DNA of 64,000 bases, from contig NZ_PUGF01000007.1 of NCBI RefSeq assembly GCF_002976435.1, forward strand, positions 62,001-126,000. Direction: 5' to 3'. Shown here piece after piece: positions 52,443 to 61,405 of this stretch. The notes under the pieces were generated by a model. The model was given only the letters and a program-made list of their open reading frames with translations, made no database searches and was not told the DNA's origin. The DNA is from Solimicrobium silvestre. GTDB taxonomy: Bacteria; Pseudomonadota; Gammaproteobacteria; Burkholderiales; Burkholderiaceae_D. A program made the translations under genes and the position numbers. Position 1 is the stretch's first letter; every line of letters starts with the position of its first letter.

Positions 52443-55400
52443 ATGAGCACAGCAACTCCGTTACAGCCAGTTAAAACAGAAACTCAGCAGCAGCATTCAT
52501 CCTTATCACCTCAAAGCACCCAACTCGCACCGCAAGCGGACAGTAAATTCATTGACAATAGACCGCAGACGACCGCCCTAACTATCGCTAATACGAATAT
52601 TAATAACAGTGCACAAGCAAAACAGCTACGTGCGTTTAGCCAGATAGCGCAAACAGCTCCAAGGGCAAAGCAATTCAAAGCGATGAGCGCGATGATGAAT
52701 ACGCCTGCGCTGAAAAGAGTTGAGGAAGAGGAAACCCTGCAAGCTAAATCAATGCTGGAAAATCCTGCACAACGCAGTGAGCAAGGCGCACCAAAACCGA
52801 ATAACACCGGCCTTCCGGATAATCTCAAGTCCGGCATTGAATCACTGTCTGGCATGAACATTGATCATGTCAAAGTCCATTACAACTCTCCCCAACCCGC
52901 ACAACTCAATGCCCATGCTTATGCTCAAGGTAGTGAAATACATGTAGCACCTGGGCAGGAACAGCATTTACCGCATGAAGCCTGGCATGTAGTGCAGCAG
53001 GCGCAGGGACGAGTGAAACCGACGATGCAGATGAAGGGTGGCGTTCCCGTCAATGATGATGCAGGCTTAGAAAAAGAAGCCGATGTGATGGGAAGCAAAG
53101 CGCTTCAATTCAAAGAGAACCACCCTGCCCCCGGACCTGTCTTCCAAAACCAAGCAGCGGCAACCGGAATTTCATCAATCCAATATGTGCGAAAAAATCA
53201 AACCGATTTAATTGCATTAACAGTCGGGGCATTTGACGCCCATCGCAAAGCGGAACAAATGGATTGGGCAAATGAAGCGGGATTCAGTAAAAATGACCGC
53301 GAAACAATATGGGATATTCTTGATTGGGGCACCGGCGGGCTGGCGGCATTCACCTTGTCCGATATCATCACCAAGGCAAAAAAGGGCACACCGGAATTTA
53401 ATTTTTTAAATATCTACTGCCAATCCATCAATGGCGCCGTCGATGGCAAACCCACCATTCAACTAGAATCGTTATTGGATATTGATGACGCCATCAAACA
53501 GGGGAAGTGGCTCAGTACTCTACAGGCCACGATTGGAAATGATTCGCACCTAAAATCAACCATCCCGTTGGATGCATTTATTCAATTAATTGAAACCGAA
53601 ACGATTGCGACTGCATTTATTAATTATTACACTACGTGCAATCCGATACTGGAAACCCCGACCGGTGACGAGGTGAAGGCATTTGTCACCTTGGTAAAAG
53701 TGGAAGGGGCTAAAATTTCTGATTATAAAACAGACTTGCCGGACATTCGAAACCTGCACAAATTTGAAAAAGCCTCTTTGGATAAATTAAAAGCGGACAA
53801 AGGAAACAAAACCAAACCTTTGACATTGGTGCTGTTATCGCTTTTTGATCATAACGGCGCCTTCATACGCCATGCACATGTCAACAAAGTCATCCAAAAC
53901 ACCAACACAAATGCCTACGCAATTGAAGGCGCCGATGAAGGCAAGCTGACCAACCTCAAAGACGCAGGCCTCGCGCAAATTGCGCTAACGCATGGCAAAG
54001 ACGGAAAGATCACGCAAATTATGGTTGCCGGGCATGGCAGCTCAAAGAGCATTGAGGTCGGCGGGGAAAAAACCGTGTCCGGCAAGAGCGTGAAGACGGG
54101 CGCAGATGTCACCATACCGGATTACAAAACCAAATTTGATCTGGAGTTTGATACAAAAAAAGGCAGTTTTTGGACAGATTTTTTTGCACAAGCCTTTGAC
54201 AATATGGAAGCCAAGGATGGCTTATCCCCCAAAATATTATTGCGGGCCTGCCTCACCGGTTCCAATGAAATTGATCTCGAAAAATTAAAGATCGTATTAG
54301 TAACGGAGAAAGGTCTTGATTTAACTAGTGCTGATCCAACCACAGATATAAATCAAACCAAAATCCGGCTCGCCATTAAGGAACAATACGAAAAACATGG
54401 CAGCCTAGTATCCGTTTTAGGGGATAAAGCAAAAGGAAAAGGCATCACCATATTAGGGGCGCAAGCGTCGATCAGCGCAAGGGAAACTGAATCCGTCGTG
54501 CCTGCAACAGGAGAATTGGGCGTAATCCCCGCGACGGGCATCCCGCTAGCACAACAGGATCCCCATGTGGCGGGTACAAAAATAAATTATGTCCGATCTG
54601 GCAAAGAGCCGACCGGAGTGATTAAAGCTGTCATTGAATCTTGGGCAATTGATAAAGATGATTGCTTCTTAAAAATGGCGGAGCGCGTAACGGACCCCGT
54701 TGGCACAGATGATGAATTTACAATTCAACTTATTTTTAAAACCATTTCGGCGCAATACACAAAAAATATATTGGAAGCGAATAAATTCGTCAACACCGCC
54801 GGTAACCTACATGGCATCGCCGAAGGAAGAGCGGAATGCCGGGCATCCACCCTGGCAAATGATGCGATGACACAAACCCATCAGTCGGACTTCTATCCAG
54901 CACTGTTGACGAAATTTAAAAACCAGTTTGCAAAATTGGTCATTTATGAAGACTGGATGCAAAAAGATACCAGCAAGCGAGCAGATTTTGTAGATCAATT
55001 GAGCAACCCGGCCTTTACCAGGACAAATGTCGAAAAATATTTAGAGGCTAAACTGTTGGACGCGCATTTTAGCTCGATCTTTACCGGCTCGCTGGGTAAT
55101 GAAAGAGGAAGAATATTATTGGGATTATTTGGTTTTATAAAAAATGGGCAAGCGGATTGCAAAACTTACTTGCTGACGCAAAAAGACGTCGATGGAAAAT
55201 TATTGGCAACATTGACCGATGAATTAAATGGCTATAACGAAGATTTATTAAGGGGTAGCTTAGGACTGCCGGTCGAAGCCGCACCAAAGATCGGCGGCGG
55301 TGGCGGTATCCTCGGGGCAGCACCCAAAGCGCAAAAAAATATTGACGTTGTTTCCGCGTTCTATGTATCGCCCATGCGTCCGACCAACTACGAATCCAAT

Positions 55401-55601
55401 ACAGTGGGTTCCGTCAGAATACGCTCTGGCCCTGCCCACAACTCCCCCGAATTGGAATCATTTTTCAAGAATAGGACTTTCATCGTAGTCGGCGAAGTAA
55501 AGCGTATTGCCGACGACACCAGCGTCGGCAGATATATGGTAAAGCAAGATGCTGGTACCGTAGGCTACGTGAGTAAAGATGCCGTCAAAGTAAAAAAATA
55601 A
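52443..55601 (+). CDS. eCIS cargo toxin: DUF4157 + His-Cys (clan CD-like) protease candidate + SH3-like end
   Basis: 1052 residues. Residues 1-125 are a low-complexity leader with FIDNRP, repeated [16 protein letters not shown]-like blocks and [11 protein letters not shown], typical for eCIS cargo. Residues about 127-205 are DUF4157: [58 protein letters not shown], with HEAWH at 178-182 as a zinc-protease-type HExxH. The middle has [19 protein letters not shown] (H531) and [14 protein letters not shown] (C603), each after a hydrophobic strand, as in caspase-like clan CD peptidases. The C-terminal ~80 residues ([25 protein letters not shown]...[10 protein letters not shown]) look like an SH3b domain. 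Probably the injected payload; its target is unknown. Confidence 0.85.
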   Translation: MSTATPLQPVKTETQQQHSSLSPQSTQLAPQADSKFIDNRPQTTALTIANTNINNSAQAKQLRAFSQIAQTAPRAKQFKAMSAMMNTPALKRVEEEETLQAKSMLENPAQRSEQGAPKPNNTGLPDNLKSGIESLSGMNIDHVKVHYNSPQPAQLNAHAYAQGSEIHVAPGQEQHLPHEAWHVVQQAQGRVKPTMQMKGGVPVNDDAGLEKEADVMGSKALQFKENHPAPGPVFQNQAAATGISSIQYVRKNQTDLIALTVGAFDAHRKAEQMDWANEAGFSKNDRETIWDILDWGTGGLAAFTLSDIITKAKKGTPEFNFLNIYCQSINGAVDGKPTIQLESLLDIDDAIKQGKWLSTLQATIGNDSHLKSTIPLDAFIQLIETETIATAFINYYTTCNPILETPTGDEVKAFVTLVKVEGAKISDYKTDLPDIRNLHKFEKASLDKLKADKGNKTKPLTLVLLSLFDHNGAFIRHAHVNKVIQNTNTNAYAIEGADEGKLTNLKDAGLAQIALTHGKDGKITQIMVAGHGSSKSIEVGGEKTVSGKSVKTGADVTIPDYKTKFDLEFDTKKGSFWTDFFAQAFDNMEAKDGLSPKILLRACLTGSNEIDLEKLKIVLVTEKGLDLTSADPTTDINQTKIRLAIKEQYEKHGSLVSVLGDKAKGKGITILGAQASISARETESVVPATGELGVIPATGIPLAQQDPHVAGTKINYVRSGKEPTGVIKAVIESWAIDKDDCFLKMAERVTDPVGTDDEFTIQLIFKTISAQYTKNILEANKFVNTAGNLHGIAEGRAECRASTLANDAMTQTHQSDFYPALLTKFKNQFAKLVIYEDWMQKDTSKRADFVDQLSNPAFTRTNVEKYLEAKLLDAHFSSIFTGSLGNERGRILLGLFGFIKNGQADCKTYLLTQKDVDGKLLATLTDELNGYNEDLLRGSLGLPVEAAPKIGGGGGILGAAPKAQKNIDVVSAFYVSPMRPTNYESNTVGSVRIRSGPAHNSPELESFFKNRTFIVVGEVKRIADDTSVGRYMVKQDAGTVGYVSKDAVKVKK

Positions 55602-55649
55602 CTTTGCTGCCTTACCTTATTTAAGACGAACCATTTTAGAGAAGAAAAT

Positions 55650-56531
55650 ATGACCACCATTGACTCAAGCATTTTTTTTCATTCTAAATCGCTCATTGCT
55701 AATTTTCATCTGTGCGAACTGACGTATCAACAGGCGGAGGGCAAACACAATGGCATCAGCCTAAAATTACGCGCCGATCATGCTAGCTATGAAAAAATCG
55801 AAACAGCCGCTTTCTTCAACAATGCACTGGAAAATAGATTAGACATTGTGGAGGGTGGTTTTAATCCTGATTTGAATGTATTCATCAATATTGATCTGCG
55901 TCAGGAACATGTTCATTTATTGCCGACGGATCAATGTGATCTGACTCACTATTTTCAACATATGTCAAAAGATGATCCGCTATTACAAGAGAATTTTTGG
56001 AATGCCACCTTCGTTTGGACTGAGATTCATTTATCACCAACGATCGGTGGGGGTGTCATCAAGGTTGGTTATAAAACGCGATTCTCAACACCGGCAAACC
56101 GCATTGACCTTATTAAAAGGCAAGGTTCAGTATCAAAAGCCATTACAACCGCGCTCATTGAAAATAATTTCCCTGTCTATTTTGATGACGCGTCCCAATG
56201 TTTCGCGTTGATCCTTAAAATGGAAGATGCCCATTACCACACGACCATCACACCCGATAATCAACATAGTGCCATGTCGATTCAACTGGCGTACACAATC
56301 GACATCCCACCCCATAAAGAAACACAGGCCATTGACCTATTGAGCGATATCAATAAGGAGATAATTTTTGGCGAATTTTTCATTGAAAAGCAAAAACTCA
56401 CCTATTGCCATGCGATACAAGTTGCCGAAGAGCTGATTTCAGATCAATGGGTTTCCGGCGCGTTATTGGCGAGCGGCAGTGTGATGCACCATTATGCAAA
56501 AAAACTTGAAGAACTGATCGGCCAACGGTGA
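55650..56531 (+). CDS. Cargo-linked chaperone or immunity candidate
   Basis: 293 residues, 48 bp after the cargo stop, with GAAGAAA before the ATG. It is acidic and has no signal peptide. The C-terminal part AIDLLSDINKEIIFGEFFIEKQKLTYCHAIQVAEELISDQWV shows the pattern of YbjN and type III chaperone-like folds (iN......G.F.i....l.y...i), and an earlier segment KRQGSVSKAITTALIENNFPVYFDDASQCFALIL could be a second such module. A cytosolic acidic protein of this kind right after the cargo gene fits a dedicated loading chaperone or antidote. Family not firmly known. Confidence 0.6.
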   Translation: MTTIDSSIFFHSKSLIANFHLCELTYQQAEGKHNGISLKLRADHASYEKIETAAFFNNALENRLDIVEGGFNPDLNVFINIDLRQEHVHLLPTDQCDLTHYFQHMSKDDPLLQENFWNATFVWTEIHLSPTIGGGVIKVGYKTRFSTPANRIDLIKRQGSVSKAITTALIENNFPVYFDDASQCFALILKMEDAHYHTTITPDNQHSAMSIQLAYTIDIPPHKETQAIDLLSDINKEIIFGEFFIEKQKLTYCHAIQVAEELISDQWVSGALLASGSVMHHYAKKLEELIGQR

Positions 56532-56655
56532 CGTCATAGTGAATGGCACCCGGATCCGGATCGGCAAAGTCAGTGCAACGACCGTGGCGGTCGTAACTAA
56601 ACAGCGTAAACTTACCATTGGCATCCGTGACCAGCGTTGGATCTTGCTCGCCGGA
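56530..56655 (-). pseudogene. Remnant of an Rhs/YD-repeat gene
   Basis: On the minus strand from an in-frame stop at 56656-56658 the frame reads SGEQDPTLVTDANGKFTLFSYDRHGRCTDFADPDPGAIHYDV. This is a YD repeat as in Rhs proteins (TDANGxxTxxxYDxxGR). Neither a start nor the rest of the gene is present; the frame runs into the end of the plus-strand gene before it. It is evidently a relic of a polymorphic-toxin gene. Confidence 0.6.
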
Positions 56656-56721
56656 TCAAATGATAATACCTAAACCAGATCATTGAAATGAATTCTACTG
56701 CCGCTTCATTTTCAAAACTGC

Positions 56722-56751
56722 TTGACGCTATACACCGCATTAACTGATACT
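56722..56751 (+). promoter_or_regulatory. Promoter of the short RNA, copy B
   Basis: TTGACG (56722-56727), 18-bp spacer, GATACT (56746-56751), as in copy A. Confidence 0.5.
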
Positions 56752-56757
56752 TAAGGC

Positions 56758-56833
56758 TTCCCTGAGAAAAAGGGGAACAGGCTTGCAAACCTGAACCACA
56801 CCAAAGCGCACAAACGGCGCAAGCCGTTTTTTT
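56758..56833 (+). ncRNA. Short terminated RNA, copy B
   Basis: Same three-hairpin layout as copy A: TTCCC/GGGAA, CAGG/CCTG and the terminator AAACGGC-GCAA-GCCGTTT (56812-56829) followed by T residues. The terminator loop is the stable GCAA tetraloop here, GTGGT in copy A. The start is estimated from the promoter. Confidence 0.5.
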
Positions 56834-56986
56834 ACGTGCGTATGCTGTCGCACACCCTCTATGGGCGGCGATGGTGGGAGGCTTCGGCCTGCTGGTTTGC
56901 TTTGGTGTACCAGTTTGCAACCTGCTATTTGCCGCCCACCCGTTTTATAACGGGTGGCGTTCAAACCGAATTGGAAGGAACGCACC

Positions 56987-57292
56987 ATGACCAGCATCAA
57001 TCAGCAACACACACAACAAGGTCCCCCGCTTATTACTCATCTCGCCATCGATACGATTGACGCCTATACGCAGGCTCGTGACATCGTCAGCGACTTTTCA
57101 GCTATTTTTGAAGTGCTCGATCATCTTGCCCTGGAAGGTCTTTGCAGTGACCGCATTTCACGCATCTTATTCCGGGCCGGATATAGTCACGCGACTGAAC
57201 AGCTCAAATTCCTGGACGAAAAAATCTCCGACGCGTATAAAACACTGGATGAACTGAAGGCGGACAGCGATCACACTTCCCATGCCAATTAG
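56987..57292 (+). CDS. Small hypothetical protein of the dispersed repeat, copy B
   Basis: 101 residues; ATG preceded by GGAAGGAACGCACC, identical to the signal in copy A. It shares ITHLAIDTIDAYTQARDIVSD, SAIFEVLDHLAL and DAYKTLDELK with the protein at 20948. The upstream leader again holds the CCACCCGTT/AACGGGTGG hairpin. The family is unknown, and the protein is probably soluble and helical. Confidence 0.75.
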   Translation: MTSINQQHTQQGPPLITHLAIDTIDAYTQARDIVSDFSAIFEVLDHLALEGLCSDRISRILFRAGYSHATEQLKFLDEKISDAYKTLDELKADSDHTSHAN

Positions 57293-57322
57293 TGATGCTG
57301 ATTAAAGCCTGGGTTCACTTAG

Positions 57323-57794
57323 TGTTTTTTTCAAAAATTCGCTATACCTTGAGCTTGTAGTTGCTTTTGCGTAGACGTTGCTTTTTATTCTGGCGTAGCT
57401 GGCTGGCTGGATGAATTGATGCATCAAACAGATTAAATCAGTCTGCGCCAAAAGCCGTGTATCGTTTCTCGGCACGGGTGGCTTGTTGCGCGGATTTTAC
57501 CTGTACCGCTAGCGTCTCTTTCGTTTGATAAATGCAAAACCGGTCAGCATGACTGACCGGGAAGGAGCTCGTCTGAGCGCTGAAACCTGCTCAAAATTTA
57601 GACAGGCAGTCACAAGAAATTGATTTAATTATTTACTATTTCTGGATAAAACTGGTTACTCCGGTTTCGAATACCACCTGCACCGATAAAAATTACCGGC
57701 ACTGCAGAAAAATTAAGCAGTTCTGCACGATGCACAGCGAAGCAGCAACGGCTTGCCACACTCCCTGTCGACCTTCCCCTGTTTGTGAATCAAA
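57323..57794. other. Intergenic stretch after repeat B
   Basis: No gene seen. A T-run begins right after the repeat (57325-57331). CCGGTCAG (57540-57547) and CTGACCGG (57553-57560) form an 8-bp hairpin with loop CATGA, without a T-tract. The rest shows no structure I can interpret. Confidence 0.4.
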
Positions 57795-58154
57795 TTAACA
57801 AGCACCACCTTTGACAGTTTTCCCCGAGTCCAACATCACTCCAATTCTGCATTGGTATGTGCCAGTTTTTGTATCCTTTATGCATTCCAAATTATTAGCC
57901 GACTTCACAACAAGATTCGGACCGCACTGACTTGACTTTGGTGGATTTAAAATTGAATCGTAAATTTCTTTGGCCCCAGTACCGGTTAAAAACAAAAGCA
58001 CCCGATCCTTCTTCTCGCCAGGCGCAGGGTCAATAATTGTCTTCGAACTTATCGCGTAAGTCGCCTCGACGTCTTTGATCTCTTGGGCATTACCAACGCC
58101 AAGCGTTAGAAGTAGAAATGAACTGAAGATAAAGCATATTAATTTATTGAGCAT
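57795..58154 (-). CDS. Exported small protein, immunity candidate for the adjacent endopeptidase
   Basis: 119 residues from the ATG at 58152-58154. A clear Sec signal (MLNKLICFIFSSFLLLTLGVGNAQ) precedes a ~95-residue mature domain with four cysteines (QCGPN, LECIK, YQCRIG, GGAC) that could form two disulfides. It overlaps the end of the murein-endopeptidase gene by 11 bp, so the two are translationally linked. A periplasmic partner behind a cell-wall-degrading enzyme is the usual layout of an effector-immunity pair. Function is inferred only from this context. Confidence 0.6.
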   Translation of the reverse strand: MLNKLICFIFSSFLLLTLGVGNAQEIKDVEATYAISSKTIIDPAPGEKKDRVLLFLTGTGAKEIYDSILNPPKSSQCGPNLVVKSANNLECIKDTKTGTYQCRIGVMLDSGKTVKGGAC

Positions 58155-58671
58155 TTTGTTTAAACTCCACATGAAAATGGTTATCGTGTCCTTCCAATGG
58201 TTGGACTCCTGGCATCGCTGGATCATTAAAGAAAATCTTATTTACATTTCCAGAATCTTTAAACGTCTTAATTAGTTCCTTTGTCGCGGCCCTGTCGTAC
58301 TGCGAATCTTGCCAAGATACCGGTGCCTCCAGCCCGTCTTTCCGCAGCGCCCTTACATCCATTTCTCCGCCGTCTTGGTGAGATACGTGCGGCTCAAAAG
58401 GCCCACCGTATTTCAAACTAATGTTTCCAACGCCAAATCGATTTGTATGGTTGTATTCCCAACGAGACTCGATCGAAAACAAGGTCGATAGAGCTCTTGA
58501 ATTTCCATATTGTCCTCGCCCAAGTGTTGGTGTGCCGTATGTGTAGTATCCAGATTCCTCCGGATTTTGAGGCAATTTTTTAAGATCCTGTGCATACACC
58601 TTTGGAGTAATCACTACTTGAGGGATCGGGTCACTGCTTGGTGGCGGAGGATCGCTACCTATGCTCGCCAA
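58144..58671 (-). CDS. Murein endopeptidase-like toxin domain (LAS metallopeptidase), no ATG start
   Basis: 175 residues if the TTG at 58669-58671 is used. The frame is open further upstream to a TAG near 58745 and reads FQYSSHSHDFGSYQL, with no ATG anywhere and no good ribosome binding site. SHQDGGEMDVRAL and GHDNHFHVEF form the HxxxxxxD...HxH zinc set of MepA-type and other LAS peptidases that cut cross-links in peptidoglycan. A proline-rich linker (SDPPPPSSDPIP) lies at the N-terminus. This fits a C-terminal toxin tip detached from a larger polymorphic toxin, perhaps the Rhs gene whose relic lies at 56530. It may or may not be expressed. Confidence 0.68.
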   Translation of the reverse strand: MASIGSDPPPPSSDPIPQVVITPKVYAQDLKKLPQNPEESGYYTYGTPTLGRGQYGNSRALSTLFSIESRWEYNHTNRFGVGNISLKYGGPFEPHVSHQDGGEMDVRALRKDGLEAPVSWQDSQYDRAATKELIKTFKDSGNVNKIFFNDPAMPGVQPLEGHDNHFHVEFKQNAQ

Positions 58672-58808
58672 TTGATAACTACCAAAATCGTGGCTATGAG
58701 ATGAATATTGAAACCCACCACTGTTTGTCGAATCTGTTGGCCGCTAGATCGTAGTCAAATAACGTTTAATACTGAAAATATCATTAATTTCCGCAATATG
58801 TTCAAGTT

Positions 58809-59147
58809 ATGCAAAAAATTGCGCCTGGCGCGCCGAATCCACGTGACAGCGCGATTGAACGCCGTTCAGTTGAGATATCAAGCTTATTACATCGACGATG
58901 GACAGATTCATTGCTTGCTGTTGAACGTGTTACGAACAAAAACATCACCATTCTTGAGTTTCATCCCGATTTTGGTAATGAAAAACTTGTCTTGCGCGGA
59001 GAGGCGCGGGAATTTGACGCATTAGCTGACTATATAAAACAACTGAATGCAACTGGGTTAGTAAAGAATGTCGCCTTGATGCATGAGCAAGCTATTTCTC
59101 GAGAACATGTTGATACAATTGAATTTGAATTAAAAGGCGATTTGTAA
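58809..59147 (+). CDS. PilN-like domain protein, standing alone
   Basis: 112 residues. RRWTDSLLAVERVTNKNITILEFHPDFGNEKLVLRGEAREFDALADYIKQLNATGLVKNVALMHEQ follows the PilN/fimbrial-assembly C-terminal pattern (LxxlxxxxxxxvxlxxxxxxxxxxxlxlxGxAxxxxxxxxfxxxLxxsxxfxxvxL). Normal PilN has an N-terminal cytosolic tail and a membrane helix; both are missing here, and no other type IV pilus gene is near. It may be a fragment of a pilN/mshI-like gene or a small protein that reuses the fold. Confidence 0.5.
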   Translation: MQKIAPGAPNPRDSAIERRSVEISSLLHRRWTDSLLAVERVTNKNITILEFHPDFGNEKLVLRGEAREFDALADYIKQLNATGLVKNVALMHEQAISREHVDTIEFELKGDL

Positions 59148-59227
59148 TATAGCAATATTTGGCACTAGGCATTACTTTACTAAATAAGAGATCCCATACG
59201 GGGTACCATTTTTGTGCCATAGAATAC

Positions 59228-59257
59228 AAAGGGCGGCAAGTAATTGCAGCCCTTTTT
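59228..59257 (+). terminator. Intrinsic terminator after the PilN-like gene
   Basis: AAAGGGC (59228-59234) pairs with GCCCTTT (59249-59255), with an inner GCAA/TTGC stem after one mismatch, and a T-run. Its flank AGAATACAAAGGGC is the same as at the 2171 terminator. Confidence 0.85.
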
Positions 59258-59448
59258 CTATTTCGGCCCTGGTGCCGTATTTGAGATATAAAAAAATACA
59301 CAATCTCAAGCGAATTTTTAATGCCCCAACAAAGTCATCAGTGACAATGTCGATTCAGGTCGGTTAAGATACCCCTTCTTGCATGAGGGCAATTTGCAAC
59401 GTTCCCACTTCAATCATCGCAAAACTGACACAACCCAAGAGGAATAAA

Positions 59449-60948
59449 TTGACGAAGCATTTTCTTGAAATTCCTGAGGGTCGGCAGTTAAATTGGCTAC
59501 TGGAATCGGCATCCGATGCGATGCTGATTACTAATATAGAAGGCCGGATCATTCTTGCGAACCCTCCGTTATTACGTATGTTTGGCTATTTATCTGAAGA
59601 ACTGCTCGATAACCCGATCGAGACTCTGCTACCTGAACGCGTTCGTCACGGGCATGTCGGCATGCGCACCGACTACTTTGTACGCCCGAGTGCGCGTGCA
59701 ATGGGAAGCGGTAGAGAGTTATCCGGTCGGCATAAGAATGGGACAGAATTTTTTGTAGAAGTGAGCCTTTCACCATTGCAAACTGAGCAAGGTGACACAC
59801 TGGTCATGGCAACGATTCAAGACATCACCGCACGTAAGCAAGCTGAGAAATCGCTACTGGAAAGTGAAGCACGCATGCGCGCAATTGTCGATACGGCGGT
59901 CGACGCCATCATCACCATTGACGAAACTGGGATCATCGAACGTTTTAATCCTGCCGCCCAAGTTCTATTCGGTTACATCGAAACAGACATTAAAGGAAGA
60001 AACATTTCCACGCTGATGCCCTCTCCTTTCCGCGAAATGCACGACGGTTATCTGGCGAAATATCTCACTACGGGAGAAAAGAAAATCATCGGTATTGGAC
60101 GGGAAGTTGTCGGCTTACGTAAAGACGGCACCGTCTTTCCCATGGATCTGTCCATCGCGGAAATGCAGATCGGTAAACGCCGTATGTTTACCGGAATTGT
60201 TCGCGACATCAGTGAGCGCAAGTTAGCGGAAGAAAAAAATACGCGATTAATGCAGGAAATTAGTAGCGCCAACGAAGAATTGACCAGCTTTGCTTATGTC
60301 GTGTCACATGACCTCAAAGCGCCGCTCCGTGCAATTGGTTCGCTTGCGGATTGGCTGTCAACTGATTATGCAGATAAGTTCGACGATGAAGGTCGAGAAC
60401 ATATGCGGCTGTTAATTAGCCGGGTGCACCGCATGGGCGGGCTAATCGACGGCATTTTACAATATTCGCGCATCGGGCGAATCAAGGAAACCGTCGTTGA
60501 GGTTGACCTCAATCGCGTGGTTGCTGAGGTGATTGACCTGCTGGCACCACCATCGAGTATCACTGTGACGGTCGACGCACTCCCGAAGATAAAAATCGAA
60601 CCGACGCGCATCGAGCAGATATTTCAAAACCTGATTTCAAATGCCATCAAATACATGGATAAGCCTGATGGTAAAATCCACGTCGGATTTAGCGGCGCAG
60701 ACAAGGACAACTGGCAGTTCAGCGTCACTGATAATGGCCCCGGTATTGAGCCGCGCCATTTTGAACGAATTTTTCAATTATTTCAGACGCTGGCACCACG
60801 CGACCGGATCGAAAGTACTGGCGTGGGCTTGGCGCTAATGAAAAAAAGTGTAGAAATGTATGGTGGTAAAGTCACCCTTGAATCAACGCCAGGTACCGGA
60901 AGCATATTCAGCTTCACTCTTCGCAAGCATCCAAAAAATCAACATTAA
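59449..60948 (+). CDS. PAS-PAS sensor histidine kinase
   Basis: 499 residues. The TTG at 59449 has AGAGGA 7 bp upstream; the ATG at 59383 in the same frame has no ribosome binding site, so the later start is preferred. Two PAS domains (about residues 18-130 and 145-255; each ends MATIQDITARKQAE / FTGIVRDISERKLAE) precede HisKA with VVSHDLKAPLRAIG (H287) and HATPase_c with N-box LISNAIKYMDKP, FSVTDNGPGIE, STGVGLALMKKSVEMYGG. No membrane helix: a cytosolic sensor. The second PAS may bind haem or flavin, but this cannot be read. The partner is probably the receiver gene 18 bp downstream. Confidence 0.9.
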   Translation: MTKHFLEIPEGRQLNWLLESASDAMLITNIEGRIILANPPLLRMFGYLSEELLDNPIETLLPERVRHGHVGMRTDYFVRPSARAMGSGRELSGRHKNGTEFFVEVSLSPLQTEQGDTLVMATIQDITARKQAEKSLLESEARMRAIVDTAVDAIITIDETGIIERFNPAAQVLFGYIETDIKGRNISTLMPSPFREMHDGYLAKYLTTGEKKIIGIGREVVGLRKDGTVFPMDLSIAEMQIGKRRMFTGIVRDISERKLAEEKNTRLMQEISSANEELTSFAYVVSHDLKAPLRAIGSLADWLSTDYADKFDDEGREHMRLLISRVHRMGGLIDGILQYSRIGRIKETVVEVDLNRVVAEVIDLLAPPSSITVTVDALPKIKIEPTRIEQIFQNLISNAIKYMDKPDGKIHVGFSGADKDNWQFSVTDNGPGIEPRHFERIFQLFQTLAPRDRIESTGVGLALMKKSVEMYGGKVTLESTPGTGSIFSFTLRKHPKNQH

Positions 60949-60966
60949 CTAAGTCAACGGGAAAGC

Positions 60967-61380
60967 ATGAAATTCGCCAATAAACCTCTTCTGGTCATTG
61001 AAGATGATCAAGTGGACGTCATGACCATCAAACGTGCCTTGAAAGAGATACACGTCGCCAATCCGGTTATTCATATGGAAAATGGCGAAGATGCTATCGC
61101 TTATCTGCGTGACGCCAGCAAAGAAAAACCGTGCATCATACTGCTGGATTTGAATATGCCGGTTATGAATGGGCTAGAATTTCTAGAAGTCGTCAAGCAT
61201 GATGATGAATTGCGGCGCTTCCCTGTAATTGTCTTAACTACGTCAGAAGAACAGCAAGACAAAGTAAATAGCTTCAATCTGGGAGTCGCTGGATACATGG
61301 CAAAACCAGTCAATTACCGCCAATTTGTTGAAGTCATGCGATCAATTGATTTGTACTGGACTATCAGCGAGCTTCCTTGA
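60967..61380 (+). CDS. Single-domain response regulator (Rcp1-like)
   Basis: 137 residues, with a GGGAAAGC signal before the ATG. It is a receiver domain only, with IEDDQVD at the N-terminus, phosphoacceptor D61 in ILLDLNMPVMNG, T in VLTTSEE and K in AKPVNY. It is the CheY/Rcp1 type found next to PAS- or phytochrome-type kinases and has no output domain. It likely receives phosphate from the kinase before it and passes it on, or regulates the next kinase. Confidence 0.93.
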   Translation: MKFANKPLLVIEDDQVDVMTIKRALKEIHVANPVIHMENGEDAIAYLRDASKEKPCIILLDLNMPVMNGLEFLEVVKHDDELRRFPVIVLTTSEEQQDKVNSFNLGVAGYMAKPVNYRQFVEVMRSIDLYWTISELP

Positions 61381-61405
61381 TGCTTGCTCAAATTTTAAAA
61401 TCAGA

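Larger units (their letters stand above)
56712..57322 (+). repeat. Dispersed ~610-bp repeat, copy B
   Basis: The second copy of the element at 20671-21276, in the same orientation, beginning near TCAAAACTGCTTGACG and ending near TTCACTTAG. Promoter boxes TTGACG and GATACT (18-bp spacer) are identical in both copies. The Rhs relic directly to the left and the toxin fragment to the right show this is a site of repeated insertion. Confidence 0.8.

Noticed and set aside
58708-59025. 105-codon plus-strand frame overlapping the PilN-like gene
   Set aside because: Shifted frame of the PilN-like gene; the latter has the recognisable pattern.
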